Source: Nemertoderma westbladi (Eukaryota; Xenacoelomorpha; Nemertodermatida; Nemertodermatidae). From it: a stretch of 21,292 nucleotides of DNA. The stretch is taken from NCBI GenBank assembly GCA_032718475.1, contig JAUCBJ010003236.1:1-21292 (forward strand), read 5' to 3'. The position numbers were made by a program, and so were the translations under genes. The notes below the pieces were generated by a model. The model was not told the DNA's origin, ran no database searches, and worked only from the letters and a program-made list of their open reading frames with translations. Positions 8,785 to 17,240 of the stretch are shown piece after piece; positions within the stretch are counted from its first letter, which is position 1, and each line of letters opens with the position of its first letter.

Positions 8785-9405
8785 CGACTGCAGTCGCTTT
8801 AGGTCAATGAGTACAAACAAAGGTCAATGCGTACAACAAGTCAAAGGAAACAAAACATGTCAAAGGGTACAACATGAAAGGGTACAAACCAGGCGGTCAA
8901 AGGGTACAAAACAGGACGTTAATGGTTAGGGCCTACAAACAAAACGAGTCAAAGTGTACAACATCAAAGGGTACAACGAGTCAAAGGGTACAAACCAGGC
9001 GCTTATTTAGTTTCATTTATTATTTTGGTTAGGGTTAGTTGGTCAGGCCTCAACCCTAATTTAAACTGTCACGTAACCCTAACCCTAAGTCATAATCTAA
9101 GAAATTTAGCGGAATTTCTTAGATTGTAACTTAGGGTTAGAGTAACATGACAGTTTTGATTAGGGTTGAGGCCGCCACTACAGTAACAGCGAGTTCCAAA
9201 AATCCCTGTTGTTTACTTTGTCCTCTTGTACCCTTTCTACTGTATAACATTTGTAAAATTTGTATTTTGACGTGGTTTTTGTACCCTTTGACATGGCTGT
9301 TGTTCACTTTGACGTGTTGTACCCTTTTTTCCATTTTAGTACTCTTTTGACCTGTTGTTACCCTTTGACTCGATGATGTACACATTGACTCGGAATCGAC
9401 TGCAG
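8785..9405. mobile_element. Foldback element 2 with arms of ~15-bp subrepeats
   Basis: The outer ends are CTGCAGTCG (8788-8796) and its complement CGACTGCAG (9397-9405); the left end lies in the 12-bp palindrome CGACTGCAGTCG at 8785-8796. The left arm is a loose tandem array of GTCAAAGGGTACAA units (about 8810-9000). The right arm has the same units inverted, TTGTACCCTTTGAC (about 9215-9390). The inner arms, 9046-9106 and 9113-9173, match at 54 of 61 positions around a 6-base loop, TAGCGG. An outer domain of short tandem repeats and a unique inner domain is the layout known for sea-urchin TU elements; kinship is inferred, not shown. No ORF of note. Confidence 0.85.
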
Positions 9406-9479
9406 TAGACTAGCCAGTACTGCAGTATAACAGTAAGACGCTACCGGTAGGTCTGAAGGTTATTATTATTATTTAACAG

Positions 9480-9814
9480 TGAAATATTAATTAAAATAAA
9501 GACACCGGAGAAAAACAAACCAAGTACACTTACGGTAAACCAGGTACACTTACGGTAGGTTATATAGAGCATACAAATTTGCAACAGTTTAAAATAAATC
9601 TAAAATAGTTCAAAATATCTACAAAGTTTTAAAATAGTTTAAAATAAATCTAAAATAGTTCAAAATATCTAAGAATTTATAAAATAGTTTACAATAAAAA
9701 TAACGTATTAGCAGATAAAATTCGACATTTAGTACATAAAACCCACTTAAAAAAAAAACATGAAGGACAGATAACATTACAATAACTGGTTATATTATTA
9801 TTAAAACATATTTA
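9480..9814 (-). other. AT-rich flank, probable 3' UTR of the minus-strand LINE fragment
   Basis: This AT-rich stretch lies downstream, in the minus direction, of the LINE C-terminus at 9815-10042. It contains a 35-bp direct repeat (9587-9621 and 9637-9671, period 50) and a short duplicated word, GTACACTTACGGTA, at about 9523 and 9544. No coding potential is seen. Confidence 0.45.
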
Positions 9815-10042
9815 TCACATAGCTCGGTTAAAATAACAAAAAGAAAGTAGATTCAGGCCTTTAACTTTATTAGAGAAAATGCTTTTAGACAATGAGTTAA
9901 CAATCTCAGCAGGGAGCCAGTTCCAAATAGGAACAACTCTGTACGCAAATATATTTTTACACATTAACAGTCGAGACTGCCGGTTTCGGCCATGTTCCCA
10001 GCATTTCGCAATCCCCTGGCGTGGCGTTTGGCCAGCCTGCAA
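9815..10042 (-). pseudogene. C-terminal end of a LINE reverse transcriptase polyprotein
   Basis: The minus-strand frame of about 75 codons contains CKNIFAYRVVPIWNWLPAEI followed by VNSLSKSIFSNKVKGL. The pattern F-x2-RVV-x2-WN-x-LP-x-E-x-V-x-S-S-x3-F is the well-known tail of the RT ORF in CR1/L2/Jockey-like LINEs, ending shortly before the stop. Nothing of the RT core is present. Its upstream (right) edge abuts, head to head, the plus-strand ORF1-like fragment that begins near 10021, so the junction lies between about 10010 and 10042. Confidence 0.75.
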
Positions 10043-10698
10043 CTCGAAGTTCTGGGAAAATTGACCTCTCTAAACTGTTTAACTGCGATGGTTGTTCAGC
10101 GCTTTTCATTGACAAAGCAGCTTTCAATAATCATGCTGCCCAATGCGATTTAGGTGATCATTCAAGTGATGGGAATGTTTCGGTGGAAAGTCTGTGTCCA
10201 CATTGTGCCAAGGCAGTCCTTGGGAAAGATTGCCTGGGGTGTGACTGCTGTGGGTCTTGGATACACACCGCATGCCTCGGCTTGGTCAAATCAGATATTC
10301 CCATTCTCACCAAGAGTAAAAACTGTAAAATAGTGTGCAACACATGCGAATCGCGTGGCAGTTTTACCATCGGGGAACCTAATGCTAATCCGGCAGCTGT
10401 TACTACGGAAACACTAATGTCGGTCGTGTCCAACCTCAAAGATTCAATTTCAAAGGGGTTTAAGCAGCTGAACTCGGATTTAGATGAGCTACGAGAAGAA
10501 TCCAATGGACTAGCGTCGGGGTCTTCAGACTCACCATGGACCACAGTTAGCCAGAAGACAACAAGGACTACGGCATCCATGATGACATCGGATGATGTAG
10601 ACCGGGAAGTGCGAGAACAACGGAAGCGGGAGTTGAATATCGTGATTCGAGGATTACCGGTATTAGGCAAAGACTCTGACAAAGATACCCGGCTTTAG
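10021..10698 (+). pseudogene. LINE ORF1-like fragment with zinc finger, PHD-like finger and coiled coil
   Basis: About 225 codons are open, but no ATG begins the frame, which is probably joined to foreign DNA on its left. Visible parts in order: CDGC-x12-H-x3-C finger (residues about 22-41); a PHD-like Cys/His cluster (CPHC, CLGCDCC, IHTAC, CNTC; about 59-109); a helical, coiled-coil-like stretch LMSVVSNLKDSISKGF and following residues (about 131-160); and a basic REQRKRELNIVIRGLP (about 202-217), typical of ORF1 proteins of CR1/L2/Jockey-type LINEs before their RNA-binding domain. The frame stops at TAG in 10696-10698, inside the direct repeat flanking the next inserted element. ORF1 proteins bind element RNA. 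Confidence 0.75.
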
Positions 10699-10701
10699 AT
10701 A
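10692..10701. repeat. Left 10-bp flanking direct repeat (putative TSD)
   Basis: GCTTTAGATA here is repeated exactly at 12161-12170, immediately outside the inverted termini of the 1459-bp element between them. Confidence 0.75.
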
Positions 10702-10847
10702 GGCAGTGATTTTTTATGTCCTTTTATTTGACTTTTTTTGTCCTCCTTTTATTACGAATTGTGCAAAATGACTTTTGTTGTCCTTTTAATGAGTTTTGTT
10801 GTCCTATTAATGACTTTTTATGTATGTATTTCTTCAAACTGTCAGAC

Positions 10848-10968
10848 TGATTTCTGGACTGTCAGACAGTTGATTTCAACATGCCTATGCCAAAACATTC
10901 AAAATTTGTTGATTTCTGGTCTGTCGGACAGTTGGTTTCACTATGCCTGTGCCAAAACATTCCATGAT
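10848..10968. repeat. 62-bp tandem duplication
   Basis: Two copies start at 10848 and 10910 with TGATTTCTGG, each followed by CTGTC(A/G)GACAGTTG and later by GCCAAAACATTC. CTGTCAGACAG and CTGTCGGACAG are palindromes with one central base. Confidence 0.85.
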
Positions 10969-11120
10969 TCCATGATTTATAGACTATGAGATAGAATTCC
11001 ATATGCGCCTGTGGTAAAAGACTCTAAATTTAATAGTTTGTGGTTGTTGTAGATAATCAATTACAACATGACGTAGCAAAATACTCATTTTATAGCCAAA
11101 AACAATTATCAATTGAAGGA

Positions 11121-11862
11121 AAGGAGCAGGTTAAGGCCGGATTTTCTAACCAAAACAATAAACAGTCACTTTACCAAATCAGGGAAAGGAGCAGGTTACA
11201 GAGGCGGGATTTTCTAACCAAAACAATAAACGATCATTTAACTAATTGAGGGAAAGGAGCAGGTTACAGAGACGGGATTTTCTAACCAAAACAATAAACG
11301 ATAACATTACCAATTGAGAGAAAGGAGCAGGTTACAGAGGCGGGATTTTCTAACCAAAACAATAAACAGTCACTTTACCAAATCAGGGAAAGGAGCAGGT
11401 TACAGAGACGGGATTTTCTAACCAAAACAATAAACGATAACATTACCAATTGAGAGAAAGGAGCAGGTTACAGAGGCGGGATTTCCTAACCAAAACAATA
11501 AACGATCACTTAACTAATTGAGGGAAAGGAGCAGGTTACAGAGGCGGGATTTTCTAACCAAAACAATAAACAGTGACTTTACCAAATCAGGAAAAGGAGC
11601 AGGTTACAGAGACGGGATTTTCTAACCAAAACAATAAACGATAACATTACCAATTGAGAGAAAGGAGCAGGTTACAGAGGCGGGATTTCCTAACTAAAAC
11701 AATAAACGATCACTTAACTAATTGAGGGAAAGGAGCAGGTTACAGAGACGGGATTTTCTAACCAAAACAATAAACGATCATTTAACTAATTGAGGGAAAG
11801 GGGCAGGTTACAGAGGCGGGGGAAAGGAGCAGGATACAGAGGCGGGATTTTCTAACCAAAAG
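11121..11862. repeat. 68-bp satellite, about 11 units with higher-order pattern
   Basis: The word AAGG(A/G)GCAGGTTA starts units at 11121, 11186, 11254, 11322, 11390, 11458, 11526, 11594, 11662, 11730 and 11798; a variant at 11824 follows after only 26 bp. The period is 68 throughout after the first (65). Three unit types alternate, distinguished by the end of the unit (CAGTCACTTTACCAAATCAG, CGATAACATTACCAATTGAG, CGATCACTTAACTAATTGAG). The order from 11322 to 11729 is A-C-B-A-C-B, a 204-bp trimer repeated twice. No coding role. Confidence 0.95.
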
Positions 11863-12160
11863 AACCGGTCAGCCGTTAGGCCTACCAGTACCGTATTGAA
11901 ATGGTAGGCTACACAGTAGGCCTACAAGCAGTACCGGTGTCGGTACCGCTACTAAAATACAGAAATACCTGCTTTATACCTACATCTGTACATACAATAC
12001 AGCAAAATAGTGCTATATATACTGATACCGGTACTGATAGCCTGAGAGAACAGCAGTCGAGAAACCGGTAGCATGGAACCTAACATTAGATTTTTGGAGG
12101 ACATAAAAAATTAAAAAAAAGGACAAAAAAAGGATTTAAACGGACAATAAAAATTATTGC

Positions 12161-12170
12161 GCTTTAGATA
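12161..12170. repeat. Right 10-bp flanking direct repeat (putative TSD)
   Basis: GCTTTAGATA matches 10692-10701 exactly and directly follows the right terminal inverted repeat of the 1459-bp element. Confidence 0.75.
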
Positions 12171-12195
12171 CTAGAGCACCTTAGATCCTGAATGA

Positions 12196-12944
12196 ACTTA
12201 GATCTTGGGTGAACATAGATCCTTCCCATACGAACTTAGATCCTTTCCATACGAACTATATCCTTACGAACTTAGATCCTTCCCATACGAATTTAGATCC
12301 TTACCATACGAACTTAGATCCTTCCCATAGGAACTTAGATCCTTACCATACGAACTTAGATCCTTACCATACGAACTTATATCCTCCCCATACGAACTTA
12401 AATCCTTCCCATAGGAACTTAGATCCTTACCATACGAACTTAGATCCTTCCAATACGAACTTAGATCGTTCCAATACGAACTTAGATCTTGGGTGAACTT
12501 AGATCCTTCACATGCGAACTTAGATCCTTCCCATTGGAAGTTAGATCCTTACCATACGAACTTAGATCCTTACCATACGAACTTATATCCTTCCCATACG
12601 AACTTAGATCCTTCCCATACGAACTTAGATCCTTCCCATAGGAACTTAGATCCTTCCCATAGGAACTTAGATCCTTACCATACGAACTTATATCCTTCCC
12701 ATACGAACTTAGATCCTTCCAATACGAACTTAGATCTTGGTTGAACATAGATCCTTCCCATACGAACTTAGATCCTTCCCATATGAACTTATATCCTTCC
12801 CATACGAACTTAGATCCTTCCAATAAGAACTTCGATCTTGGGTGAACATGGATCCTTCCCATACGAACTTAGATTGCTTCCCATACGAACTTAGATCCTT
12901 CCCATACGAACTTAGATCCTTCCCATAGGAACTTAGATCCAACC
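12196..12944. repeat. 21-bp tandem array, left arm (about 35 units)
   Basis: The consensus unit is GAACTTAGATCCTTCCCATAC, with variants ending in CCATAGG or CAATACG. A marker variant containing GATCTTGG(G/T)TGAAC recurs at about 12201, 12485, 12733 and 12834. Because 21 is a multiple of three, both strands stay open and show heptapeptide patterns (NLDPSHT on plus, GKDLSSY on minus). These are by-products of the repeat, not genes. Confidence 0.95.
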
Positions 12945-13406
12945 TTGCATATATGGCTGTACCGTAGCTGTGTTAATGTGAAATGTAATTCCCATAGGCC
13001 AGCAGACATTGTAAGTATTAATACGCTTGAAGGGAAGCGAACTTATATCCCACCACCAATACATTGCAATGAATTATAGCTTTTAATTGGCAAATTATAG
13101 TTTGTTTGGTGAGTAACTAATCGCAACTACTTTGAGTGTGACTTATTTGCATTAGATCCATTATAAGTACTTTTATATGCTTAATGAAACACAGTGCAAA
13201 TATACTACTGTATCGATAGAACGCAGCCAATGCACAGTACACGTGGGATCTAAGTTCGCTTCTCCTCTAGCGTGTGCTAAGGAATTTGTATAAATTGGGA
13301 TCTGAGTCAACCTAAGATCTAAGTTCGCTTTGCTTCCAACGTGGGATCTAAGTTCGCTTAGCGACTAGCATGATGATTACCAAAGGCTTTTTAATAGCAT
13401 AAATTG

Positions 13407-13680
13407 GGATCTAAGTTCACCTAGTTAGGATCTAAGTTCACCTAGTTAGGATCTAAGTTCACCTAGTTAGGATCTAAGTTCACCTAGTTAGGATCTAACT
13501 TCCCCTAGTTAGGATCTAAGTTCACCTAGTTAGGATCTAAGTTCACCTAGTTAGGATCTAAGTTCACCTAGTTAGGATCTAAGTTCACCTAGTTAGGATA
13601 TAAGTTCACCTAGTTAGGATCTAAGTTCACCTAGTTAGGATCTAAGTTCACCCAGATAGGATCTATAAGTTCTGAAAGAT
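13407..13680. repeat. 21-bp tandem array, right arm (13 units, inverted)
   Basis: GGATCTAAGTTCACCTAGTTA repeats with an exact 21-bp period from 13407 (13428, 13449, 13470 and so on to 13659). Units are nearly identical, with single changes at 13491 and 13596, so this array is younger or better homogenised than the left arm. Scattered single units lie on both sides (13247, 13312, 13345, 13685, 13715). Confidence 0.95.
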
Positions 13681-13725
13681 CTAAGTTCATCAAACAGTCA
13701 AAGTCAGGCTTGCAGGATCTAAGTT

Positions 13726-14557
13726 CGTTTTACCTGCTGCTGGGTACAGTTTGTTGTAGGCCTACAGCACTACTGCACTACTGAACTGTTCCTGTAGGCC
13801 TACTCTGATCTCTGCATCTGCTAACTGCACTAGCAGACTAGGCCAGTCTGCCAGTATGCAGTAGGCAGCTAGTGAGCTAGTTTTGTTGTGATTCAGAGTG
13901 TTAAGACGGACCCCAGCAGCCCAGTCACTGCCAGTAGTCCTCAATCTGTCAATCCAGCAATCCTGTCTGTACCGATTGGCGATTGACGATAGGACTACTC
14001 TCTGACTCTGTCAGTCTGTCACTTCTGCACTTGTTGACTTGTCACATCAGCACTTGCCTGCTTGCGTTGTACAGTTGTAATTATTTATGCAGGTCAGCAG
14101 GTACCGGTATGATCTGTCCTGTCGAAGTGACGATCAGACGATCAGACGATAGGCCATTACTGCATTAGGCCCATAGCAGCATAGGCCTGGTGCCTGGCCT
14201 ACTTCATACTGTCATACTTCAGAAGGGTACCGGCTGACCGGTCAGCCGGTATGCTGGGGTTGGGTGCTGGGTGGGGTTTGCAGGGTTGTATGTCATATGT
14301 GTATGGCAGTGCAGCAGTGGCAGTACTGCAGTATGGCCATTTTTTCAACTCTTTTTAATCCCACGGGCACGGGAGCACAGTCTGACATCTAACATGAAAC
14401 AGTAACATGAAAAATTGAAATAAAAGTGCGCGAAATTATGTGAAAGACAACAAAAGTGCGCAGTACAGCAGTAATCTGTGCAAAATATCAAAAGTCATAG
14501 CAGCATAGGCTGATAGGGCCTAAAGAAAGTGCGCGGACAGGCAGACAGGCCAGGCGG
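13726..14557. other. Non-coding stretch with short palindromic words
   Basis: No gene is visible. The DNA is rich in CTACTG, AGGCCTAC, CCAGTC and CCGGT words and has small local repeats such as GATCAGAC near 14130. Three AAAGTGCGC words lie between 14420 and 14535. Confidence 0.5.
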
Positions 14558-14986
14558 ATGAGGTGTAAAAAAGTTTTTCATGCATGCAAAGTGAGAAAAA
14601 TAATTCGCCACAAAAAATTTCGCTCGCTTCGCTGCGCTCGCGTTTCTTTCCATTTTGACAGTTTGAATTGTCAGATGGCAGATGGCTCAAATGCAAATGT
14701 TTACATTTCGCTCACTTTGAGTTTTGCTCGCATACCGGTATCTTATTTCAGTATTTCATTTGCATTTTGCATTGTTAATGAAAAAATTTTGCTAGCTTCG
14801 CTTGCGTTCGTTTTTCGTTTTTTTTTTGTTAAAATGAGGTGTGCGCGTTTTTTTCGGTGCACGCGCGGTATATTTTCCAATATTGCGCGGGTGAACAATT
14901 GTGCGCAGGCGTTGTGCGCGGTTCAGTCGTTGTTTGCAGCCTGGATGGCCACCCCACCCCTAGCTGCCTACACAGCTACAGCCTAG
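14558..14986. repeat. CpG-rich low-complexity repeat with TCGCTCGCTTCGCT words; ORF of doubtful value
   Basis: A similar block occurs twice, at about 14610-14655 and 14780-14825: AAAAAATTT, then GCTCGCTTCGCTGCGCTCG or its decayed form GCTAGCTTCGCTTGCGTTCG, then a T-rich run. Many GTGCGCG words follow (14838-14925). A 142-codon plus-strand frame is open through all of this, but its protein matches nothing I know and follows the repeat, so I treat it as chance. Confidence 0.5.
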
Positions 14987-15036
14987 GAAGAAACCTACAC
15001 ATCCCAGCTAGGCCTATAGGCCTATATTGCCAATTA

Positions 15037-15548
15037 CAGTCGAGGGGAGATGGGATAAGTTCTATTTTCAACTGAGTTGAAATTTCAACTTTATTTTTTA
15101 AAATTCAACTTTTTATTAAAATTAAACTTTTGGAGTAGAGTTTAAAATTCAACTTTTGGAGTAGCTTTGGAAATACTGAAATGTGGAATTGGAATCCATT
15201 ACTGGTATTCCATTGTATAATAATATTGACAATCAGCGGTAATTAAATACATCTAATAAATTCCCGTAGTATTTCAGCTAATTTGCAAATGTAATCACTT
15301 AAAATGTTTTAAAAAAAAGTGTTCCCGACGGTGAAAGTTTTTATTCCATCGGTCAGTCGGTCATGAGGGTTAATTTTTCGAGTTACATCCATAAAAACAA
15401 TAAAAACACACCTTCTGTCACGTCTTGGGGGCCTTCTGCTGTTCTGCGCATCATGCCATTTTAGAGTTGAATTTACAACTTAAAAGTTGAATTAAAAAAA
15501 AAAGTTTTAAATTTCAACTCAGTTGAAATTTGAACTTCTCCCTGACTG
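15037..15548. mobile_element. 512-bp MITE with TA duplication (Tc1/mariner-like ends)
   Basis: The ends are inverted, CAGTCGAGGGGAGA on the left and the complement of CAGTCAGGGAGAAG on the right, each flanked by TA (15035-15036 and 15549-15550). The inverted repeats continue imperfectly for about 70 bp and include TTTCAACTGAGTTGAAATTT on the left and a matching TTTCAACTCAGTTGAAA on the right. The word AAATTCAACTTTT recurs several times inside. There is no ORF, so it is non-autonomous. TA duplication and CAGT ends suit Tc1/mariner mobilisation; the family is not identified. Confidence 0.85.
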
Positions 15549-15644
15549 TATTAAACTTTTGACACCCATGGCTGCATGGCAGCATGGTAATTTTCGATTT
15601 CAGCAGTTCAGGTCCCCAGAGGGGATTTTTTTTAAAGAAACTGT

Positions 15645-15683
15645 TGTGGCCATACCACCCCAGGGCGGGGTGGTATGGTCACA
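15645..15683. repeat. 17-bp-arm hairpin (GGCCATACCACCCC family, copy 1)
   Basis: Arms 15645-15661 and 15667-15683 pair with one mismatch around a 5-base loop, AGGGC. The same stem sequence occurs in the hairpin at 16530-16575. Confidence 0.85.
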
Positions 15684-15708
15684 AATATTGTATAAATTTA
15701 AAATGTCG

Positions 15709-16529
15709 TAGCACCCCTCTCGCGGGGTTGCCTCTCATTGCAGCATTGTAGTTGCAGCATTGGCTGATTGGGATGATTTTTACAAAAATCGCAATGAAAT
15801 TCTGCCCTACCGGTAGAAACAGGGGTAATCCATCATACTGTCATAGTGTCATACATCATCTGATTTATTCACAGGTTATTGTTAGGCAGTTAGGTGTTAG
15901 GTCCAGTACAGTAAAGCTGTAGAATTTTCAAACAATCGCTGATTTACATTTTACACTGATGTAATTTATAAATATTTAAACATCTATCTATCAGTCTATA
16001 GTGGGCAAAGAACATATACAGTATATTTCTGTATTTAATTGTACATGATCATATTATACAAAAATCTATTATGCCGATGTACTGTTAATATTACATAACT
16101 AAAATCTGCAATTTGGGTACCTCGGTCCGCGGACCAGAAGGCAGTATAACGCCGTTTGTAGGTAGTAAATTATTATTACAGTATTACCGGTAGGTACTAC
16201 AAATGGCCATTTTTGGATATAAAACCATTGAGTCAACCTACAGACCTACAGGTTGAAAAAAAATTATGATATCAATGTAGAATACTGGAATAACTGACAA
16301 TTATAAAATGTGGAATAATTAACAATTAGAAAAGGTGGAATAATACACCTATCCTATATTGTATCACAAAATGTATAAAGCAATAGGCTATAGAATATAT
16401 ATATCAGTAGTATATAGGGGTTTCAGAGTTCTGGAGTTAAATAAACTGACAAAGTAAAGTATAGCCTATATGCAGATATGCTATACCAGTATTAACTGAT
16501 TAATGTGCTGTCCCTATCAGTTGTTATTG
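15709..16529. other. AT-rich stretch between related hairpins
   Basis: No gene is visible in about 820 bases. A perfect 12-bp palindrome, GGTCCGCGGACC, lies at 16124-16135, ACCGGT at 15809 and 16186, and a small repeat, (T/A)GTGGAATAAT, near 16308-16345. Confidence 0.5.
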
Positions 16530-16575
16530 TGGCCATATCACCCCAACCTCTAAATTTGGCGGGGTGGTATGGCCA
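16530..16575. repeat. 15-bp-arm hairpin (GGCCATACCACCCC family, copy 2)
   Basis: Arms 16530-16544 and 16561-16575 pair with one mismatch around a 16-base loop. The right arm is identical to the core of the hairpin at 15645. Confidence 0.85.
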
Positions 16576-17073
16576 TGATTTTTTGAGGGTAAATAACTCA
16601 TCTAAAAGTTAATGAAATCAAATAAATTAAATTATTTATTAATTATAATTTAATAAACATACTATTCAACATCATTAAAATATGGGCAAGCATTAGCTTG
16701 GTCCAAAAGGCACCTGTCACTGTCAGCCTGTTAGTGCTGTGGTGTGTGTTACTCTAAATTCACAAAACCTAAAAGTTGCACTTTTTCCATGAACTGAAAC
16801 TTTGCCATGTCACTGTAAAATAATGGAATCAGTTGAAGATATGGTTTATATATGTCATTTTATTGGAAAATTATTTAGCTTCATTTAGAAGTAATAAACA
16901 TTAAGACATTAAAATTAAGTAAAGGAATTAAGTAAGACATTAAAATAAAGTAAAGTTATAGCACTTTATTTATGTCAAGGGTGGCCATACAGATACAACC
17001 CACATGGCCATACAAGATACAACCCCGGTTTACCTTACTTACTGTACTGCTGTAGTATGTTGTAGGCCTATGT
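16576..17073. repeat. AT-rich stretch with two small tandem repeats
   Basis: AAGACATTAAAAT(A)AAGTAAAG occurs twice at about 16902-16955. TGGCCATACA(A)GATACAACCC occurs twice, at 16982 and 17005, and shares GTGGCCATAC with the two hairpins further left. No gene is seen. Confidence 0.6.
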
Positions 17074-17132
17074 ATGCAGCGCAGCATCAGAGCATTGCAT
17101 TTGCTGATTTGCGTGGGCCTACTAGGCTACTG

Positions 17133-17240
17133 TACTACTGTTAGACTGCTGGAGCTGGAGTGTCAGTCATTGTTCCAGTCTAGTCTGTCTGTCGTATTTC
17201 AGCGCTTGCTAGACTATAGTACCAGTAATATAATTTTAAA
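17133..17240 (+). promoter_or_regulatory. Upstream region of eL14, duplicated at 8451-8576
   Basis: This block just upstream of the eL14 start codon shares several words with the fragment at 8451 (20 of 20 bases at 17162-17181, then AGACTATAGTA and TATAATTTTAAAATGG). No clear TATA box or pyrimidine-tract start site is visible. A TATTTCAG word at 17195-17202 could be a splice acceptor for a 5' UTR intron, which is unproven. That it contains the promoter is an inference from position. Confidence 0.4.

Larger units (their letters stand above)
10702..12160. mobile_element. 1459-bp TIR/foldback element carrying a satellite array, with 10-bp TSD
   Basis: The termini are inverted: the left end GGCAGTGATTTTTTATGTCC (10702-10721) pairs with the right end GGACAATAAAAATTATTGC (12142-12160). 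The similarity extends about 45 bp inward through T-rich units with TTTTTTGTCC-like words. The flanks are an exact 10-bp direct repeat, GCTTTAGATA. A 9-11-bp duplication fits Mutator-like or some foldback elements; hAT (8 bp) is less likely. Inside are a 62-bp duplication, an 11-copy 68-bp satellite and a stretch rich in GTAGGCCTAC and ACCGGTAC. There is no transposase, so it would be non-autonomous. Confidence 0.8.
12171..13725. mobile_element. Foldback element 4 with arms of 21-bp tandem repeats
   Basis: The left arm (about 12196-12944) is a tandem array with the core GAACTTAGATCC; the right arm (13245-13725) has the same core inverted, GGATCTAAGTTC. Between them lies about 300 bp of non-repetitive DNA with an inner inverted pair, AAGCGAACTTATATCCCAC near 13034 against GTGGGATCTAAGTTCGCTT near 13245. 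The nine bases outside the core differ between arms (TTCCCATAC versus TAACTAGGT when read in the same sense), so each arm has been amplified separately. Exact ends and a target duplication were not found. No protein is encoded. Confidence 0.75.

Noticed and set aside
8339-9385. Short frames within foldbacks 1 and 2
   Set aside because: They lie inside inverted repeats and show no protein similarity.
11121-11862. Regular 68-bp spacing that could suggest a CRISPR array
   Set aside because: The whole unit is repeated, with no unique spacers, and the context is eukaryotic; it is a satellite.
12209-12942. Several frames of 70-126 codons encoding heptapeptide repeats on both strands
   Set aside because: They follow from a 21-bp tandem unit that is a multiple of three; no start context or non-repeat domain supports a gene.
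14558-14986. 142-codon frame as a protein gene
   Set aside because: It runs through a duplicated low-complexity TCGCTCGCTTCGC repeat and resembles no family.
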